Part shown: piece after piece, positions 23,724 to 33,683 of the stretch
Numbering within the stretch: position 1 is the first letter of the stretch
Layout of the letters: each line of letters opens with the position of its first letter
Assembly (NCBI GenBank): GCA_965602225.1
Contig: CBFCYE010000005.1
Span: 1 to 64,000, forward strand
Source: Tenderia sp965602225
GTDB lineage: Bacteria; Pseudomonadota; Gammaproteobacteria; Tenderiales; Tenderiaceae
Direction of reading: 5' to 3'
DNA: 64,000 nucleotides
Notes under the pieces: generated by a model
What the model was told of the DNA's origin: nothing
Databases searched by the model: none
Seen by the model: the letters and a program-made list of their open reading frames with translations, nothing else
Position numbers and translations under genes: made by a program

Positions 23724-26700
23724 GTGGCGGAGTTTGATAGGTTCACGGCTTTAGAAAGACTAACCGAGCTACAGCAGCTGTTTTATAAACAGCTGCCTGA
23801 CAAGTTATGTCAGATAGAAAATTTATGGCAGGCGCTGCTTAATAAAAATCCACACGAGTTCACGTTTTCAGACTTACATCGCGTGGCTCATAGCCTGACT
23901 GGTTCTGCTGGCACATTTGGAGCGGTTACCATTGGTGCCATTGCTCGTGATCTTGAACTAGAGTTAAAACCTCTGCTTGATCTGAATGATGATTTATCTG
24001 CCGAAATTGATTCTGGCCTGGCTCATAATATTGATGGCTTGTTATCTCAGTTACGTCTGGCTGCTGATCAGTGGCAACCCAGTACAATCCCTCAGCTCTC
24101 TTCTGCTACAGAAAATGAGAGTACGGATAAGGTCAATGACCTGATCTATTTGTTGGAAGACGACGTGCTTCAGGCAGAACGGATAAAAACCTATCTTGAA
24201 GATAAGGGTTTTCGCCTCTGTTGTTTTACCCGGTTAGCTACATTCGAAGCTGCTTGTGCTGAGCAAGTGCCAGCTGCCGTGGTCATGGATATGGTGCTGA
24301 AAGAGGGGGAGACAGCTGGTGCCGAGGCGATTGAAAGGCTGAAGCGGCGATTTCCTGTTTGTCCCCCAGTGATCTTTATATCGGTGCGCACAGATATTGA
24401 GGCTCGCCTCGCGGCTGCCCGTGCCGGTGCCGCCCGCTATTTCAGTAAGCCGCTCGATCTGGCGGCATTAACCCAGACGCTAAACGGCCTTACCACTCGT
24501 GTTCAGGTAAAACCGTATCATGTGCTTGTTATCGATGATGATGAGAACCAGCTGGAATACTATGCAACCGTGCTGCGCGATGCTGGCATGAATGTCAGGA
24601 CTCTAAACAAGCCTATGGAAGGTCTCGTGGTGCTGGATGAATACAGGCCTGACTTGGTGTTGATGGATGTCTATATGCCTGATTGCAGTGGCCCTGAGGT
24701 GGCACAGGTTATACGTCAGGATGATACCTGGGCGCAGATGCCGATTATGTTTTTATCGACCGAGTCCGACCTTGATCGACAACTGATTGCCATGAATCTT
24801 GGTGGTGATGACTTCCTAACTAAACCCGTTGCTCCCGGTCATCTGGTTGCTGCCGTTACAGCCAGGGTTAAGCGGGCACGCTGGATTACCCGTCTTAACC
24901 GTGACCTGGCACAAAGTCTACGTGAAATAGAGTTTAGTCACATTACGCTTGGACAGCATGCCATCGTTAGTATTGCTGATACCGCTGGTCGTATTACCTA
25001 TGCCAATGACAAGTTTTGCCAGATTAGTGGTTTTAGTCGTGAAGAGCTGTTGGGACAGAATCACCGCATCCTTAAATCAAAACATCATCCGGCGTCATTC
25101 TATAAAGATTTGTGGGACACCATAAGCAGTGGCCGCGTGTGGAGTGGTGTTGTCTGTAACTACAATAAGGAGGGTGAAGAATATTGGGTTGATTCGACTA
25201 TTGTGCCGTTTCTGGATGAGCAGGGTAAACCATATCAATATGTCTCAGCCCGTACTGATATCACAGCGCTAAGGGCCAGTGAAGAACGACTGAAACGCAG
25301 TCAGACCTTTGCCAATATCGGTACATGGGACTGGAATATTCGTACCGGTTCTCTGTACTGGTCTGACCGTATTGCGCCGTTATTTGGTTATCAGAGCTCA
25401 GTACCTGAAACAACATACGATAACTTTCTGGCAGCGGTTCATCCGGATGATAGACAAGCAGTGATTGCTGCTGTCGCAGCCTGTGTAGAACAAGGCGACG
25501 AATATAATATTGAACACCGTGTGGTTTGGGAAAATGGGGAAATACACTGGTTACTTGAACGTGGTGATGTGATTCGTAGTCCAGAGGGTGAACCCTTGCA
25601 TATGTTGGGTGTGGTTCAGGATATAACCAAGATTAAACATGCCCAACTAGACCTGCTAAGAAATAGAGCGGCGATTGATAGTTCAGTGGATGGTATCGCC
25701 ATACTCAATCGCAATGGTGAGTATGTTTATCTTAATCCAGCCCTTGCACAAATTTTTGGCTATGAGCAGCCCAGCCAGCTGCTAGGAAAGCCATGGAGAT
25801 CCTTGTATACAGACGCTGAACTGAAAAGATTTGATGGCAAAATCATGCCGCAGTTTGAGCAGGAAGGTTATTGGCGTGGCGAGACGGCCGGTTTAAAACG
25901 GGATGGCCGTCAATTTTCGCAAAGCCTATCGTTGTCGGCGCTTGCAGATGGTGGCCTGGTTTGTGTGGTGCGTGACATTAGCTCAGACAAACAGGTGCGG
26001 CAGGCGTTGGAACAGGCCAAGGAAGATGCCGAAAATGCCAATCGTGCCAAGTCACAGTTCCTCTCAAACATGAGCCATGAGTTGCGCACACCGATGAATG
26101 CCATTATTGGTTTTGGCCAGTTGTTGCAGATGACTCCTGGTGAGAATCTAAGTGAAATGCAGGCAGATAATGTCAACGAGATCCTTAAAGCAAGCAATCA
26201 TTTGCTTGAGCTTATCAATGAGGTGCTGGATTTGGCCAAGGTAGAGGCCGGACGTGTAGAGCTCTCAATTGAGCCGGTGATAGTGTCAGAGCTACTAGGT
26301 GACTGTTTGGCATTGACTGCACCGCTGGCACAAAAACGTGGCATTGAAATAGCTATCTTCTGTGATGGAGAGGTTAAGGCGCTTGAGGGTTTCTCTCAAG
26401 ATATGGTTGTTAGGGCAGATAGAACCCGGCTTAAGCAGGTGTTGCTTAATCTGTTGAGCAACGCCGTGAAGTACAACAGCGAAAAGGGTCGCATAGAAAT
26501 ATCTTGTAATGGTTTGGATGACAATAAAATACAGATCTCTGTGGCTGATACTGGGCCTGGTATTCCTGTTGAACAACAGTCGCAACTATTCAAGGCATTT
26601 AATCGACTTGGTGCCGAAAATAGCAATATTGAAGGCACTGGTATCGGTTTGGTGATTACCAGGAATATCGTTGAAATGATGGCGGGGGAGATTGACTTTG

Positions 26701-27245
26701 AGAGCCGTGTGGGTGTAGGCAGCAATTTTTGGGTTGAATTACCATCTGCTTCTATGGCACGAATTCATCCAGACCAACGGCTGGTAGTTGATATCGACGA
26801 GCTGAGCAAGCCGCAATCATTGTCTGATGATACGCAGGATGAACAACACACCGTGATCTATATTGAAGATAATCCCGCCAATTTGCGCCTGCTTGCACAG
26901 ATGTTGAGCTTGCGGCCTAATATCCGGCTGCTAAGTGCACCTGAAGCGACTATGGGGCTGGAGCTGGCGAGACAGCATCTGCCTGACTTGATTCTTATGG
27001 ATATCAATTTGCCTGGAATGAGTGGCATAGATGCCCTCAAGTTGTTACGTCAGGATGAGGTCACTAGAAAGATACCTGTTGTTGCTGTGAGTGCCAATGC
27101 CATGCCAAAAGATATAGAAAGAGGTTTTGAGGCAGGTTTTGATGATTATATTACCAAGCCGATTGATGTTGAAATTTTGCTACATGCAATGGATGAGTTA
27201 TTAGAAATATCCTCATTAAAAACAGAGGCACAAACCGATGAGTGA
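23724..27245 (+). CDS. Giant hybrid kinase Hpt-REC-REC-PAS-PAS-PAS-HisKA-HATPase-REC
   Basis: 1173 residues, no membrane helix. The Hpt domain is N-terminal, with His56 in HSLTGSAGTFG. REC1 has Asp189 (AVVMDMVLKEGE) and REC2 Asp315 (LVLMDVYMPDCSG). Three PAS domains lie at about 400-760. HisKA has His785 in NMSHELRTPMNAIIGF, then HATPase_c (DTGPGIPVE, EGTGIGLVI), and a C-terminal REC3 has Asp1093 (LILMDINLPGMSG). It therefore carries every station of a multistep phosphorelay in one chain, with an unusual N-terminal Hpt and two front receivers. The GTG start at 23724 is set by GGAG six bases upstream; the nearby ATG leads to an immediate stop. The 3' end overlaps the HD-GYP gene by eight bases. 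Confidence 0.92.
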   Translation: MAEFDRFTALERLTELQQLFYKQLPDKLCQIENLWQALLNKNPHEFTFSDLHRVAHSLTGSAGTFGAVTIGAIARDLELELKPLLDLNDDLSAEIDSGLAHNIDGLLSQLRLAADQWQPSTIPQLSSATENESTDKVNDLIYLLEDDVLQAERIKTYLEDKGFRLCCFTRLATFEAACAEQVPAAVVMDMVLKEGETAGAEAIERLKRRFPVCPPVIFISVRTDIEARLAAARAGAARYFSKPLDLAALTQTLNGLTTRVQVKPYHVLVIDDDENQLEYYATVLRDAGMNVRTLNKPMEGLVVLDEYRPDLVLMDVYMPDCSGPEVAQVIRQDDTWAQMPIMFLSTESDLDRQLIAMNLGGDDFLTKPVAPGHLVAAVTARVKRARWITRLNRDLAQSLREIEFSHITLGQHAIVSIADTAGRITYANDKFCQISGFSREELLGQNHRILKSKHHPASFYKDLWDTISSGRVWSGVVCNYNKEGEEYWVDSTIVPFLDEQGKPYQYVSARTDITALRASEERLKRSQTFANIGTWDWNIRTGSLYWSDRIAPLFGYQSSVPETTYDNFLAAVHPDDRQAVIAAVAACVEQGDEYNIEHRVVWENGEIHWLLERGDVIRSPEGEPLHMLGVVQDITKIKHAQLDLLRNRAAIDSSVDGIAILNRNGEYVYLNPALAQIFGYEQPSQLLGKPWRSLYTDAELKRFDGKIMPQFEQEGYWRGETAGLKRDGRQFSQSLSLSALADGGLVCVVRDISSDKQVRQALEQAKEDAENANRAKSQFLSNMSHELRTPMNAIIGFGQLLQMTPGENLSEMQADNVNEILKASNHLLELINEVLDLAKVEAGRVELSIEPVIVSELLGDCLALTAPLAQKRGIEIAIFCDGEVKALEGFSQDMVVRADRTRLKQVLLNLLSNAVKYNSEKGRIEISCNGLDDNKIQISVADTGPGIPVEQQSQLFKAFNRLGAENSNIEGTGIGLVITRNIVEMMAGEIDFESRVGVGSNFWVELPSASMARIHPDQRLVVDIDELSKPQSLSDDTQDEQHTVIYIEDNPANLRLLAQMLSLRPNIRLLSAPEATMGLELARQHLPDLILMDINLPGMSGIDALKLLRQDEVTRKIPVVAVSANAMPKDIERGFEAGFDDYITKPIDVEILLHAMDELLEISSLKTEAQTDE

Positions 27246-28311
27246 AACAATTAATACTGATGTGAAAAAAGCCAGTATTTTGCTAGTCGATGATGAGGCT
27301 GCGAATATCAAGCTGCTGCAACGGCTGCTGCAAAGCGTGGGCTATAGCAATATTGTTGCAACACAGGACCCTCGTCAGGTACTGGGTTTATTTAAACAAC
27401 ATCGTTGTGATCTGGTATTGCTGGATTTGAATATGCCTCATATGAACGGCTATGAGGTTATGGAACAGCTGAAGTCGGAAAGCGGCGATGATATGCCAAC
27501 GATCCTGATGTTGACTGCTCAGCATGCACAGGAATTCAAACTGCAGGCACTTGAAAACGGTGCCATTGATTATGTAACCAAACCCTTTGATAGCAACGAG
27601 TTGTTATCAAGGGTGAACAATTTATTAAAAGTTCATATGGCGAGTAAGATCATCCGTTATCGCAACGAAGTGCTTGAACAAATGGTTCAAGAGCGTACCA
27701 GAGAATTACATGAAACACGTTTACAGGTGGTCAGGCGGCTTGGCAGGGCGGCTGAATATAGGGATAACGAGACTGGTCTGCATATTATCCGCATGAGTAA
27801 AATGGCTGCTTTGTTGGGAAAGGCAGCAGGGATAAGCAAGTATGACTGTGACTTATTATTGAATGCCGCGCCGATGCACGATATTGGCAAGATTGGTATT
27901 CCCGATCACATTCTGCTTAAGCCGGGTAAGTTTGAGCCTGAGGAATGGATCATCATGCAGACGCACGCCCAGATTGGCGCAGATATACTTTCAGAGGATG
28001 ACTCTGATCTGCTTAGAATGGCGCATGTGATTGCACTGACTCATCATGAAAAGTGGAATGGCAAGGGTTATCCGAATGCTTTAGCTGGAGAGGATATTCC
28101 ACTGGTTGGCCGGATTTGTGCGCTGACTGATGTGTTTGATGCACTGACTTCAGTGCGGCCTTATAAAAAAGCCTGGTCAGTTGAGGACTCAGTTATATAT
28201 ATAAAGGAAGAACGTGGTCAGCATTTTGATCCACAATTGGTAGATTATTTTATTGAGTTGTTGCCAGAGATTGTTGCTATAAAGGAAAAACATGCCGAGC
28301 CAGGGTCGTAA
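27238..28311 (+). CDS. Response regulator with HD-GYP c-di-GMP phosphodiesterase domain
   Basis: 357 residues, RpfG-like. The N-terminal receiver has Asp63 in LVLLDLNMPHMNG. A short helix leads into the HD-GYP domain: His214-Asp215 in MHDIGKIGIPDHIL, and G277-Y278-P279 in NGKGYP, followed by ICALTDVFDALTSVRPYK. All metal and catalytic residues appear present, so it should hydrolyse c-di-GMP. The eight-base overlap with the giant Hpt hybrid kinase makes that kinase the likely phosphate source, giving a direct route from the relay to c-di-GMP level. Confidence 0.95.
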   Translation: MSETINTDVKKASILLVDDEAANIKLLQRLLQSVGYSNIVATQDPRQVLGLFKQHRCDLVLLDLNMPHMNGYEVMEQLKSESGDDMPTILMLTAQHAQEFKLQALENGAIDYVTKPFDSNELLSRVNNLLKVHMASKIIRYRNEVLEQMVQERTRELHETRLQVVRRLGRAAEYRDNETGLHIIRMSKMAALLGKAAGISKYDCDLLLNAAPMHDIGKIGIPDHILLKPGKFEPEEWIIMQTHAQIGADILSEDDSDLLRMAHVIALTHHEKWNGKGYPNALAGEDIPLVGRICALTDVFDALTSVRPYKKAWSVEDSVIYIKEERGQHFDPQLVDYFIELLPEIVAIKEKHAEPGS

Positions 28312-28344
28312 TCATTTTACTTTCCAGTTAATAAAGATTATTTA

Positions 28345-29247
28345 ATGGAGATTAAAAAAATACTGTCTGTGATTGGCCTGTTCATGGTGCTGGTTTCTCA
28401 TACCTGTATCGCAGCTGAGTATTTTGTTGCAGTTCGTGCCAAGAGTGGAATTGATCATGCAATACAGAAATGGCAGCCAACCCTGGATTATCTTTCAAAT
28501 AAGATTCCGGCTCACTCTTTCAGGCTTAAACCAATTGTCAGCTTAAAGGAAATTAGCAGTTTGGCTGCAAAGGGCGATTTTGACTTTTTGATAACCAATC
28601 CCGCCTCATATGTTGAACTTAAGCATCTATATGGTGCTTTAGCCCTGGCAACGCTGAATAACCGACGTGCCAATACGGCACAGAGTCATTTTGGCACAGT
28701 CATTTTTACGCATGCAAAAAATAATGACATCATCACTCTTACCGACTTAAAAGGTAGGCGTGTTATGGCTGTTTCTGAACCTGCATTTGGCGGTTGGCGT
28801 GTTGCCATGCTTGAAATTATGTCAAGTGGTTTAGATCCACAACGTGATTTTTCGGAATTGTTATTTGCAGGTGGTTTGCAAAAAAATGTGGTGTATGCCG
28901 TGCGTGATGGACTTTCTGATGTTGGTGTAGTGCGTACCGACCAGCTCGAACGCATGGAAGCTGCGGGTGAAATAGATATGCGCTATTTCCGTATTCTTAA
29001 TAACAAGGATATAAAAGGCTTTCCATTCTTCTTGAGCACGCCGTTGTATCCAGAGTGGCCATTTGTATCGCTGAATAAAGATATTCCAACAGGTGTGTTA
29101 GATGAGGTGCGGCGTTCTCTGCTTGAATTGGCCGATGATTCTGCAGCTGCGCATTCGGGAAAATATGTCGGATGGTTAGAACCTCTTGATTATTCGTCTG
29201 TTGAAGGGCTGTTAAAAAATCTTAAGGTCGGCCCATATGAAAAATAA
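28345..29247 (+). CDS. PhnD/TtrS-like periplasmic solute-binding protein
   Basis: 300 residues with a cleavable signal peptide (about 1-24, ending CIAA). The body is a PhnD-family binding fold of the kind that forms the sensor half of tetrathionate-type sensor kinases: AKSGIDHAIQKWQPTLDYLS, DFLITNPASYVELK, then LKGRRVMAVSEPAFGGW. No ABC permease or ATPase is nearby. The next gene, 27 bases downstream, is a membrane hybrid kinase, so this is probably a free-standing ligand receptor for signalling rather than transport (inference). Ligand unknown. Confidence 0.85.
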   Translation: MEIKKILSVIGLFMVLVSHTCIAAEYFVAVRAKSGIDHAIQKWQPTLDYLSNKIPAHSFRLKPIVSLKEISSLAAKGDFDFLITNPASYVELKHLYGALALATLNNRRANTAQSHFGTVIFTHAKNNDIITLTDLKGRRVMAVSEPAFGGWRVAMLEIMSSGLDPQRDFSELLFAGGLQKNVVYAVRDGLSDVGVVRTDQLERMEAAGEIDMRYFRILNNKDIKGFPFFLSTPLYPEWPFVSLNKDIPTGVLDEVRRSLLELADDSAAAHSGKYVGWLEPLDYSSVEGLLKNLKVGPYEK

Positions 29248-29274
29248 CCATCGTCAAACTATCTAAGGCTGAAT

Positions 29275-32200
29275 ATGAGAATACCTCTTGTCTATAAATT
29301 TAGCCTGATTTCAATTTTGCTGGTACTGGTTAGTACCGGCGTTATTGGCGGTTTGTTTTATGTAAAGACCTCTAACTTATTGGTAAATGAGGCTCTGACA
29401 GATCTATATGAAAAGATTCATGATGAAGGTAATCAGCTTAAGACACATATCCTGGCGCAGAATGAAGATATTTCATTTTTAGCCAATGTTCCCCCCGTTC
29501 AACGTATATTACATGCCAAAAAAAATAATACACATGACAATGAATTCAATGAGGAATATTGGAAAACTAAGTTACAGGAAATATTTGTCGCATTACTTAA
29601 TAGTAAATCAACTTACCTAAGTGCTCGCTTTATTGATGCTCATGGTCAGGAAATTGTTCATGTTGGCCGTGATGGTAAACAGGCGGTTGTGTTTGCTGGC
29701 GATGCGTTACAGGATAAGTCACACCGGGCATATGTACGTGAAACATTAAAGCTTTCTATAGGCGATGTATTTCTTTCTGATATTAATCTTAATCGTGAGC
29801 ATGGCAAGGTTGTTGTGCCTCATAAGGAGGTGTTTCGAAGTGCAACGCCAATATTTGATGACCAGTCAAATGAATTGGCAGGTTTGATGGCTATTACCGT
29901 TGAGGTTGGTCATGAATTAAAAAAAATACAGGCGCAGATTGTGGGTAGTGGCCGTGATGTCTATATTGCCAATGATCATGGTGGTTATCTTTTACACCCA
30001 GACGCGAGTAAAACATATGGTTTTGACTTGGGTAAGCACTATCGAGTGCAGGAAGAAGTCCCGCTTATGGCTCATTTATTTTTGCCGGAAAACCGTGAAC
30101 AAAACCTTACCCTTTTTCCAAAACAAACGGGAGGCAAGTCTGTTGCTGCATTTACTAAAATTAATTTTGACCCGATTAGACCTGAGCGATTTATAGCGGT
30201 AGGTATTAGTCAGCCCTATAAGGTTATTGTTGCTGAAAACACAGCTGTTTTGAATGAAATGATTGCTTGGGCCATTTTTCTAGCAGTGGCGGCCGCTTTT
30301 TTTGGTGTGTTGTTGTCGATACGGATGAGCCGCCCAATCAAACAGATTACGCAGGCTGTTGATGACTTTACCCATCAACGCTTAACTAACTCGGTTTTAC
30401 CAAGAAATAATAATGATGAGATAGGTGTTTTGGCGCGTGCCTTCGATACCATGACCAAACAGGTTGAAGAGTCACGAACTAATCTTGCACAACTTAATGA
30501 AAATCTTGAGTCCTTGGTGGCTGAACGAACGGCATCACTTGAGAAGAGTGAATTGCATCAACGTACGGTGCTGGACACCATCGCTGATGCCGTAATTACT
30601 ATTAATGAAAAAGGGGAGATAGAGAGTTTTAATCCAGCCGCTGAATTAATCTTTGGTTATCAAGCAGAAGAAATTGTTGGTGAGAACGTTTCAATGCTTT
30701 TACCAGAAGATGAACGTGTTTCTCATCAAGGTTATACAGATAATTCAACACTTAGTTCCCCCAGTGTTATAAATCTACGTCGTGATCTTGAGGGGCGTAG
30801 AAAAGACGGTAGCCAGTTCCCTCTTGAACTTAATGTGGCTCCAATTAAACGTGCGGGAAAACGTGGGTTTGTTGGGGTTTTGCGGGATATTACCGAGCGC
30901 AAGCGCATAGACAAAATGAAAAACGAATTTGTTTCAACGGTCAGTCATGAACTTAGAACGCCATTGACATCTATTCGTGGATCTTTAGGCCTGGTGACGG
31001 GTGGGGCAATGGGGGAGCTGTCAGGCCCTGTTAGTGAAATGCTCACTATTGCCAGTAATAATACGGAACGTCTGTTGTTGTTGATTAACGATATTCTCGA
31101 TATCCAAAAAATAGAATCTGGTCAGATGGCCTTTAAGTTTCAGGCAATGGAGCTGAAGCCATTTCTTGAGCAAGTTGTTGAAGAAAATTCCGCCTATGGT
31201 GAACAGTTTGGCGTTAGCCTTGTAATTAATTACATGGTTGATAATGCCAAAGTGTTTGCAGATAAGGATCGTTTGAAGCAGGTGATGGCCAACCTATTAT
31301 CGAATGCAGCCAAGTTTTCACCTGAGGGTGCTACGGTGGAAATTAATGTTGCTCGGCATCATGAGCGCATAAGGATTTCTGTGACTGATCACGGCCCAGG
31401 GATTCCTGCTGATTTTCATGGCAAAATTTTTGAGAAGTTTACCCAGTCTGACTCATCCGATACCCGTCAGAAGGGGGGGACAGGATTGGGCTTGAGTATT
31501 TCCAAAATTATTGTAGAAAAACACGGCGGTCGAATTGATTTTGTTAGCCGTGAAGGCGTGGGCACAACATTCTTTATTGAGCTTCCCTTAATGGCTAAGG
31601 CTATTTTAACTGATTCTGATAATCACCTGCATAAACTTCCAGAGATTCATCGCGCCTGTATCCTGATTGTTGAAGATGATCCGGATGTGGCGGCACTGAT
31701 GCAGCATATGCTGGCCGAGGCCGGTTGTAATAGTGATATTGCATACGATGCGGAACAGGCTCGACAAATGTTACAAAAAAAGTCTGGCCAGTATCGAGCG
31801 ATTACACTTGATGTTCAGTTGCCGGGTGAGGGTGGTGTTAGTTTTCTGAAACATTTACGTGAAGATCCAGTAACAAAAGCTTTGCCGGTAGTGGTGGTTT
31901 CTGTCACTGCGGATGTCACCAAGAAACAACTTAATGGTGGTGCGGTGGGTGTGGTGGATTGGTTGTCTAAGCCGATTGATCAACAGCGCCTTGTTGACTC
32001 TGTAAGGCTGGCAGCGGGAGCAAATAGAATGCCTCGTGTATTGCATGTGGAAGACGAGGCTGATGTCCATACAATTGTAAAAGAGATGCTTCAGGATTGC
32101 TGTGAGTTGACCTGGACAACCTCGGTGGCGGCATCTAAAGATGCGCTTAATAATGAAGAGTTTGATTTGGTCTTACTTGATATAGGTCTGCCTGATGGGT

Positions 32201-32379
32201 CTGGGTTGGATTTGTTAGAAACTATCGAGCATCGCGTTAACCCGCCACGGGTAGTTATTTTCTCTGCTTATGATGTAACAGAAGAGTATGCAGATAAGGT
32301 TAGCGCCGTATTGGTTAAATCAAAAACCGACAACCGCAAACTGGCGGATGTGATTTTGGGTGTGATGCGTGGTGATTAG
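29275..32379 (+). CDS. Membrane hybrid histidine kinase Cache-HAMP-PAS-HisKA-HATPase-REC-REC
   Basis: 1034 residues. Membrane helices at about 8-30 and 325-350 bracket a large periplasmic double-Cache-like domain (YVRETLKLSIGDVFLSDINL). Then come HAMP, a PAS at about 425-545, HisKA with His558 in VSHELRTPLTSIRGS, HATPase_c (DHGPGIPAD, GGTGLGLSI), REC1 with Asp846 and REC2 with Asp969 (LVLLDIGLPDGSG). The PAS is FixL-like: ERVSH484QGY followed by INLRRDLEGRRKDG, so His484 could bind haem, but many non-haem PAS domains share this text. It lies just after the PhnD-like binding protein and may receive its signal. Confidence 0.93.
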   Translation: MRIPLVYKFSLISILLVLVSTGVIGGLFYVKTSNLLVNEALTDLYEKIHDEGNQLKTHILAQNEDISFLANVPPVQRILHAKKNNTHDNEFNEEYWKTKLQEIFVALLNSKSTYLSARFIDAHGQEIVHVGRDGKQAVVFAGDALQDKSHRAYVRETLKLSIGDVFLSDINLNREHGKVVVPHKEVFRSATPIFDDQSNELAGLMAITVEVGHELKKIQAQIVGSGRDVYIANDHGGYLLHPDASKTYGFDLGKHYRVQEEVPLMAHLFLPENREQNLTLFPKQTGGKSVAAFTKINFDPIRPERFIAVGISQPYKVIVAENTAVLNEMIAWAIFLAVAAAFFGVLLSIRMSRPIKQITQAVDDFTHQRLTNSVLPRNNNDEIGVLARAFDTMTKQVEESRTNLAQLNENLESLVAERTASLEKSELHQRTVLDTIADAVITINEKGEIESFNPAAELIFGYQAEEIVGENVSMLLPEDERVSHQGYTDNSTLSSPSVINLRRDLEGRRKDGSQFPLELNVAPIKRAGKRGFVGVLRDITERKRIDKMKNEFVSTVSHELRTPLTSIRGSLGLVTGGAMGELSGPVSEMLTIASNNTERLLLLINDILDIQKIESGQMAFKFQAMELKPFLEQVVEENSAYGEQFGVSLVINYMVDNAKVFADKDRLKQVMANLLSNAAKFSPEGATVEINVARHHERIRISVTDHGPGIPADFHGKIFEKFTQSDSSDTRQKGGTGLGLSISKIIVEKHGGRIDFVSREGVGTTFFIELPLMAKAILTDSDNHLHKLPEIHRACILIVEDDPDVAALMQHMLAEAGCNSDIAYDAEQARQMLQKKSGQYRAITLDVQLPGEGGVSFLKHLREDPVTKALPVVVVSVTADVTKKQLNGGAVGVVDWLSKPIDQQRLVDSVRLAAGANRMPRVLHVEDEADVHTIVKEMLQDCCELTWTTSVAASKDALNNEEFDLVLLDIGLPDGSGLDLLETIEHRVNPPRVVIFSAYDVTEEYADKVSAVLVKSKTDNRKLADVILGVMRGD

Positions 32380-32399
32380 CTCAAAATCTTGGCGTTGAT

Positions 32400-33368
32400 T
32401 TAATAGACTTTGCTCGTCTCAAACGCCCAGGGGTTGTAAGTTTGTGGGTCGATATAGCGGCCCCAGTCGTGATTGTTATTGTCGTAATAGCCATCGGCAT
32501 AGTCGTAGACACCTTCAGAGCCACCAAAGCCCGTGCCTTCCGTGTAAGTGAATTTTCCTGCATTCACGTATGACTTATCACTATCGGTCGCCATATCATA
32601 TTGAGCCGTACTAGGGTGCACATCGCCTTGCCATAACTGCATGGTGTTAAAAATGACAACCTCGGCATCCGCAGTATTGTAGTCAATAGCACGCATATCG
32701 ATTTCAAACAGCATGCTAATGTCTGGCGCTATAACCATTTGACTAATACGTGGTTTGGTCGTGTATCGGTCTTTAAGGACTTCCATCATGATTTCGCCAT
32801 CACTCATGATCTGTCGAACTGTTACGCGGTTAGGGTTGGCTGAGCCATTGCCTGAGGTAACACTACGGGCTGCGGCATCAATATCCATATCCAGAGGGTC
32901 ATAGCCATTACCAAAGGTTGTGGTGCTGTTGTATTCAGAATGGCCGCCTGATGCCGAGCCTGAGTTGAGTGGTTCGCCTAACTCCTGGCTGCCATAATTG
33001 CCAAAGCCCATTTCAACATAGCTTTCCTGAATAAAGCCCTCTGCCAGGTCGCCGAAGATCATGTGGTAATAGGTTTTTCCTGTAGCTGGATCAGTGACTA
33101 TCTGTGGTCGTTCCAGGCTGTGTGCATCGTACAAATAGGGGGTTTGTGCCGGGCTGATTCCGCTACCTGTTTTTATCCCCCTCCAATTATTGTCAGAATT
33201 CCAGTATTCCGTTCTTATCGCGCTGTTTCTACCTGGCAGTTCATATTGATCTGTTACGGTGAAATTCATGACGAATTCAGCTCTTACCGGCCCAGGGCAC
33301 AGTACTGAGCTCAGTATCGCCAAGCCAAAGAGCGTGGCTAACAGTTTGTTAACGTAACAACTAAGCAT
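32400..33368 (-). CDS. Secreted protein of unknown function
   Basis: 322 residues with a signal peptide ending PVRA-EF (about residue 31). The mature protein is acidic and rich in Tyr, Asn, Gly and Asp, beta-rich in appearance, with one Cys-free body of about 290 residues and no repeat or catalytic motif I recognise. Its C-terminus (YNPWAFETSKVY) lacks a membrane helix or sorting signal, so it should be periplasmic or secreted. It is transcribed toward the kinase at 29275. I do not recognise the family. Confidence 0.7.
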   Translation of the reverse strand: MLSCYVNKLLATLFGLAILSSVLCPGPVRAEFVMNFTVTDQYELPGRNSAIRTEYWNSDNNWRGIKTGSGISPAQTPYLYDAHSLERPQIVTDPATGKTYYHMIFGDLAEGFIQESYVEMGFGNYGSQELGEPLNSGSASGGHSEYNSTTTFGNGYDPLDMDIDAAARSVTSGNGSANPNRVTVRQIMSDGEIMMEVLKDRYTTKPRISQMVIAPDISMLFEIDMRAIDYNTADAEVVIFNTMQLWQGDVHPSTAQYDMATDSDKSYVNAGKFTYTEGTGFGGSEGVYDYADGYYDNNNHDWGRYIDPQTYNPWAFETSKVY

Positions 33369-33683
33369 CTGGATTAAGTTCTTTCATCTGCCACAATGTC
33401 CAGAGCAGGACTAAATCTCATGTTGTGCCTGGCGGGCGTAATATAATGACTTCTTAAATAACTCAATGAGTAAAAAGCCTTATTAGAACGGTTATATTTG
33501 AGTAGGGTGGTTGTTACGAGTTTATGTTTGGAAATAAAGCGAGTATTACAGGTCATTTGTTATCAATAGATAAAAGTATAGTTAAAAATTCCGTAACTTT
33601 TTCATATGGCTGGTAATTTCCATATGGCGCGTAATATTAAGTTATTTTAAGAAACTAATAAATAGCCTTGGGCTGCAGAAAAG
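33369..33683. other. Divergent promoter region before nnrS
   Basis: About 315 AT-rich bases between the secreted-protein gene and nnrS. The only structure noted is the inverted repeat at 33603-33626. Confidence 0.5.
33603..33626. promoter_or_regulatory. CATATGG-N10-CCATATG inverted repeat
   Basis: A 7-bp inverted repeat spaced by 10 bases, centred about 70 bases before the nnrS ATG. The same DNA also reads as CATATGGC twice. It could be an operator, but it does not match NsrR, NorR or Fnr consensus sites. Confidence 0.3.

Noticed and set aside
33603..33626. NsrR or NorR site before nnrS
   Set aside because: The inverted repeat does not match the known NsrR or NorR consensus; kept only as an unnamed operator candidate.
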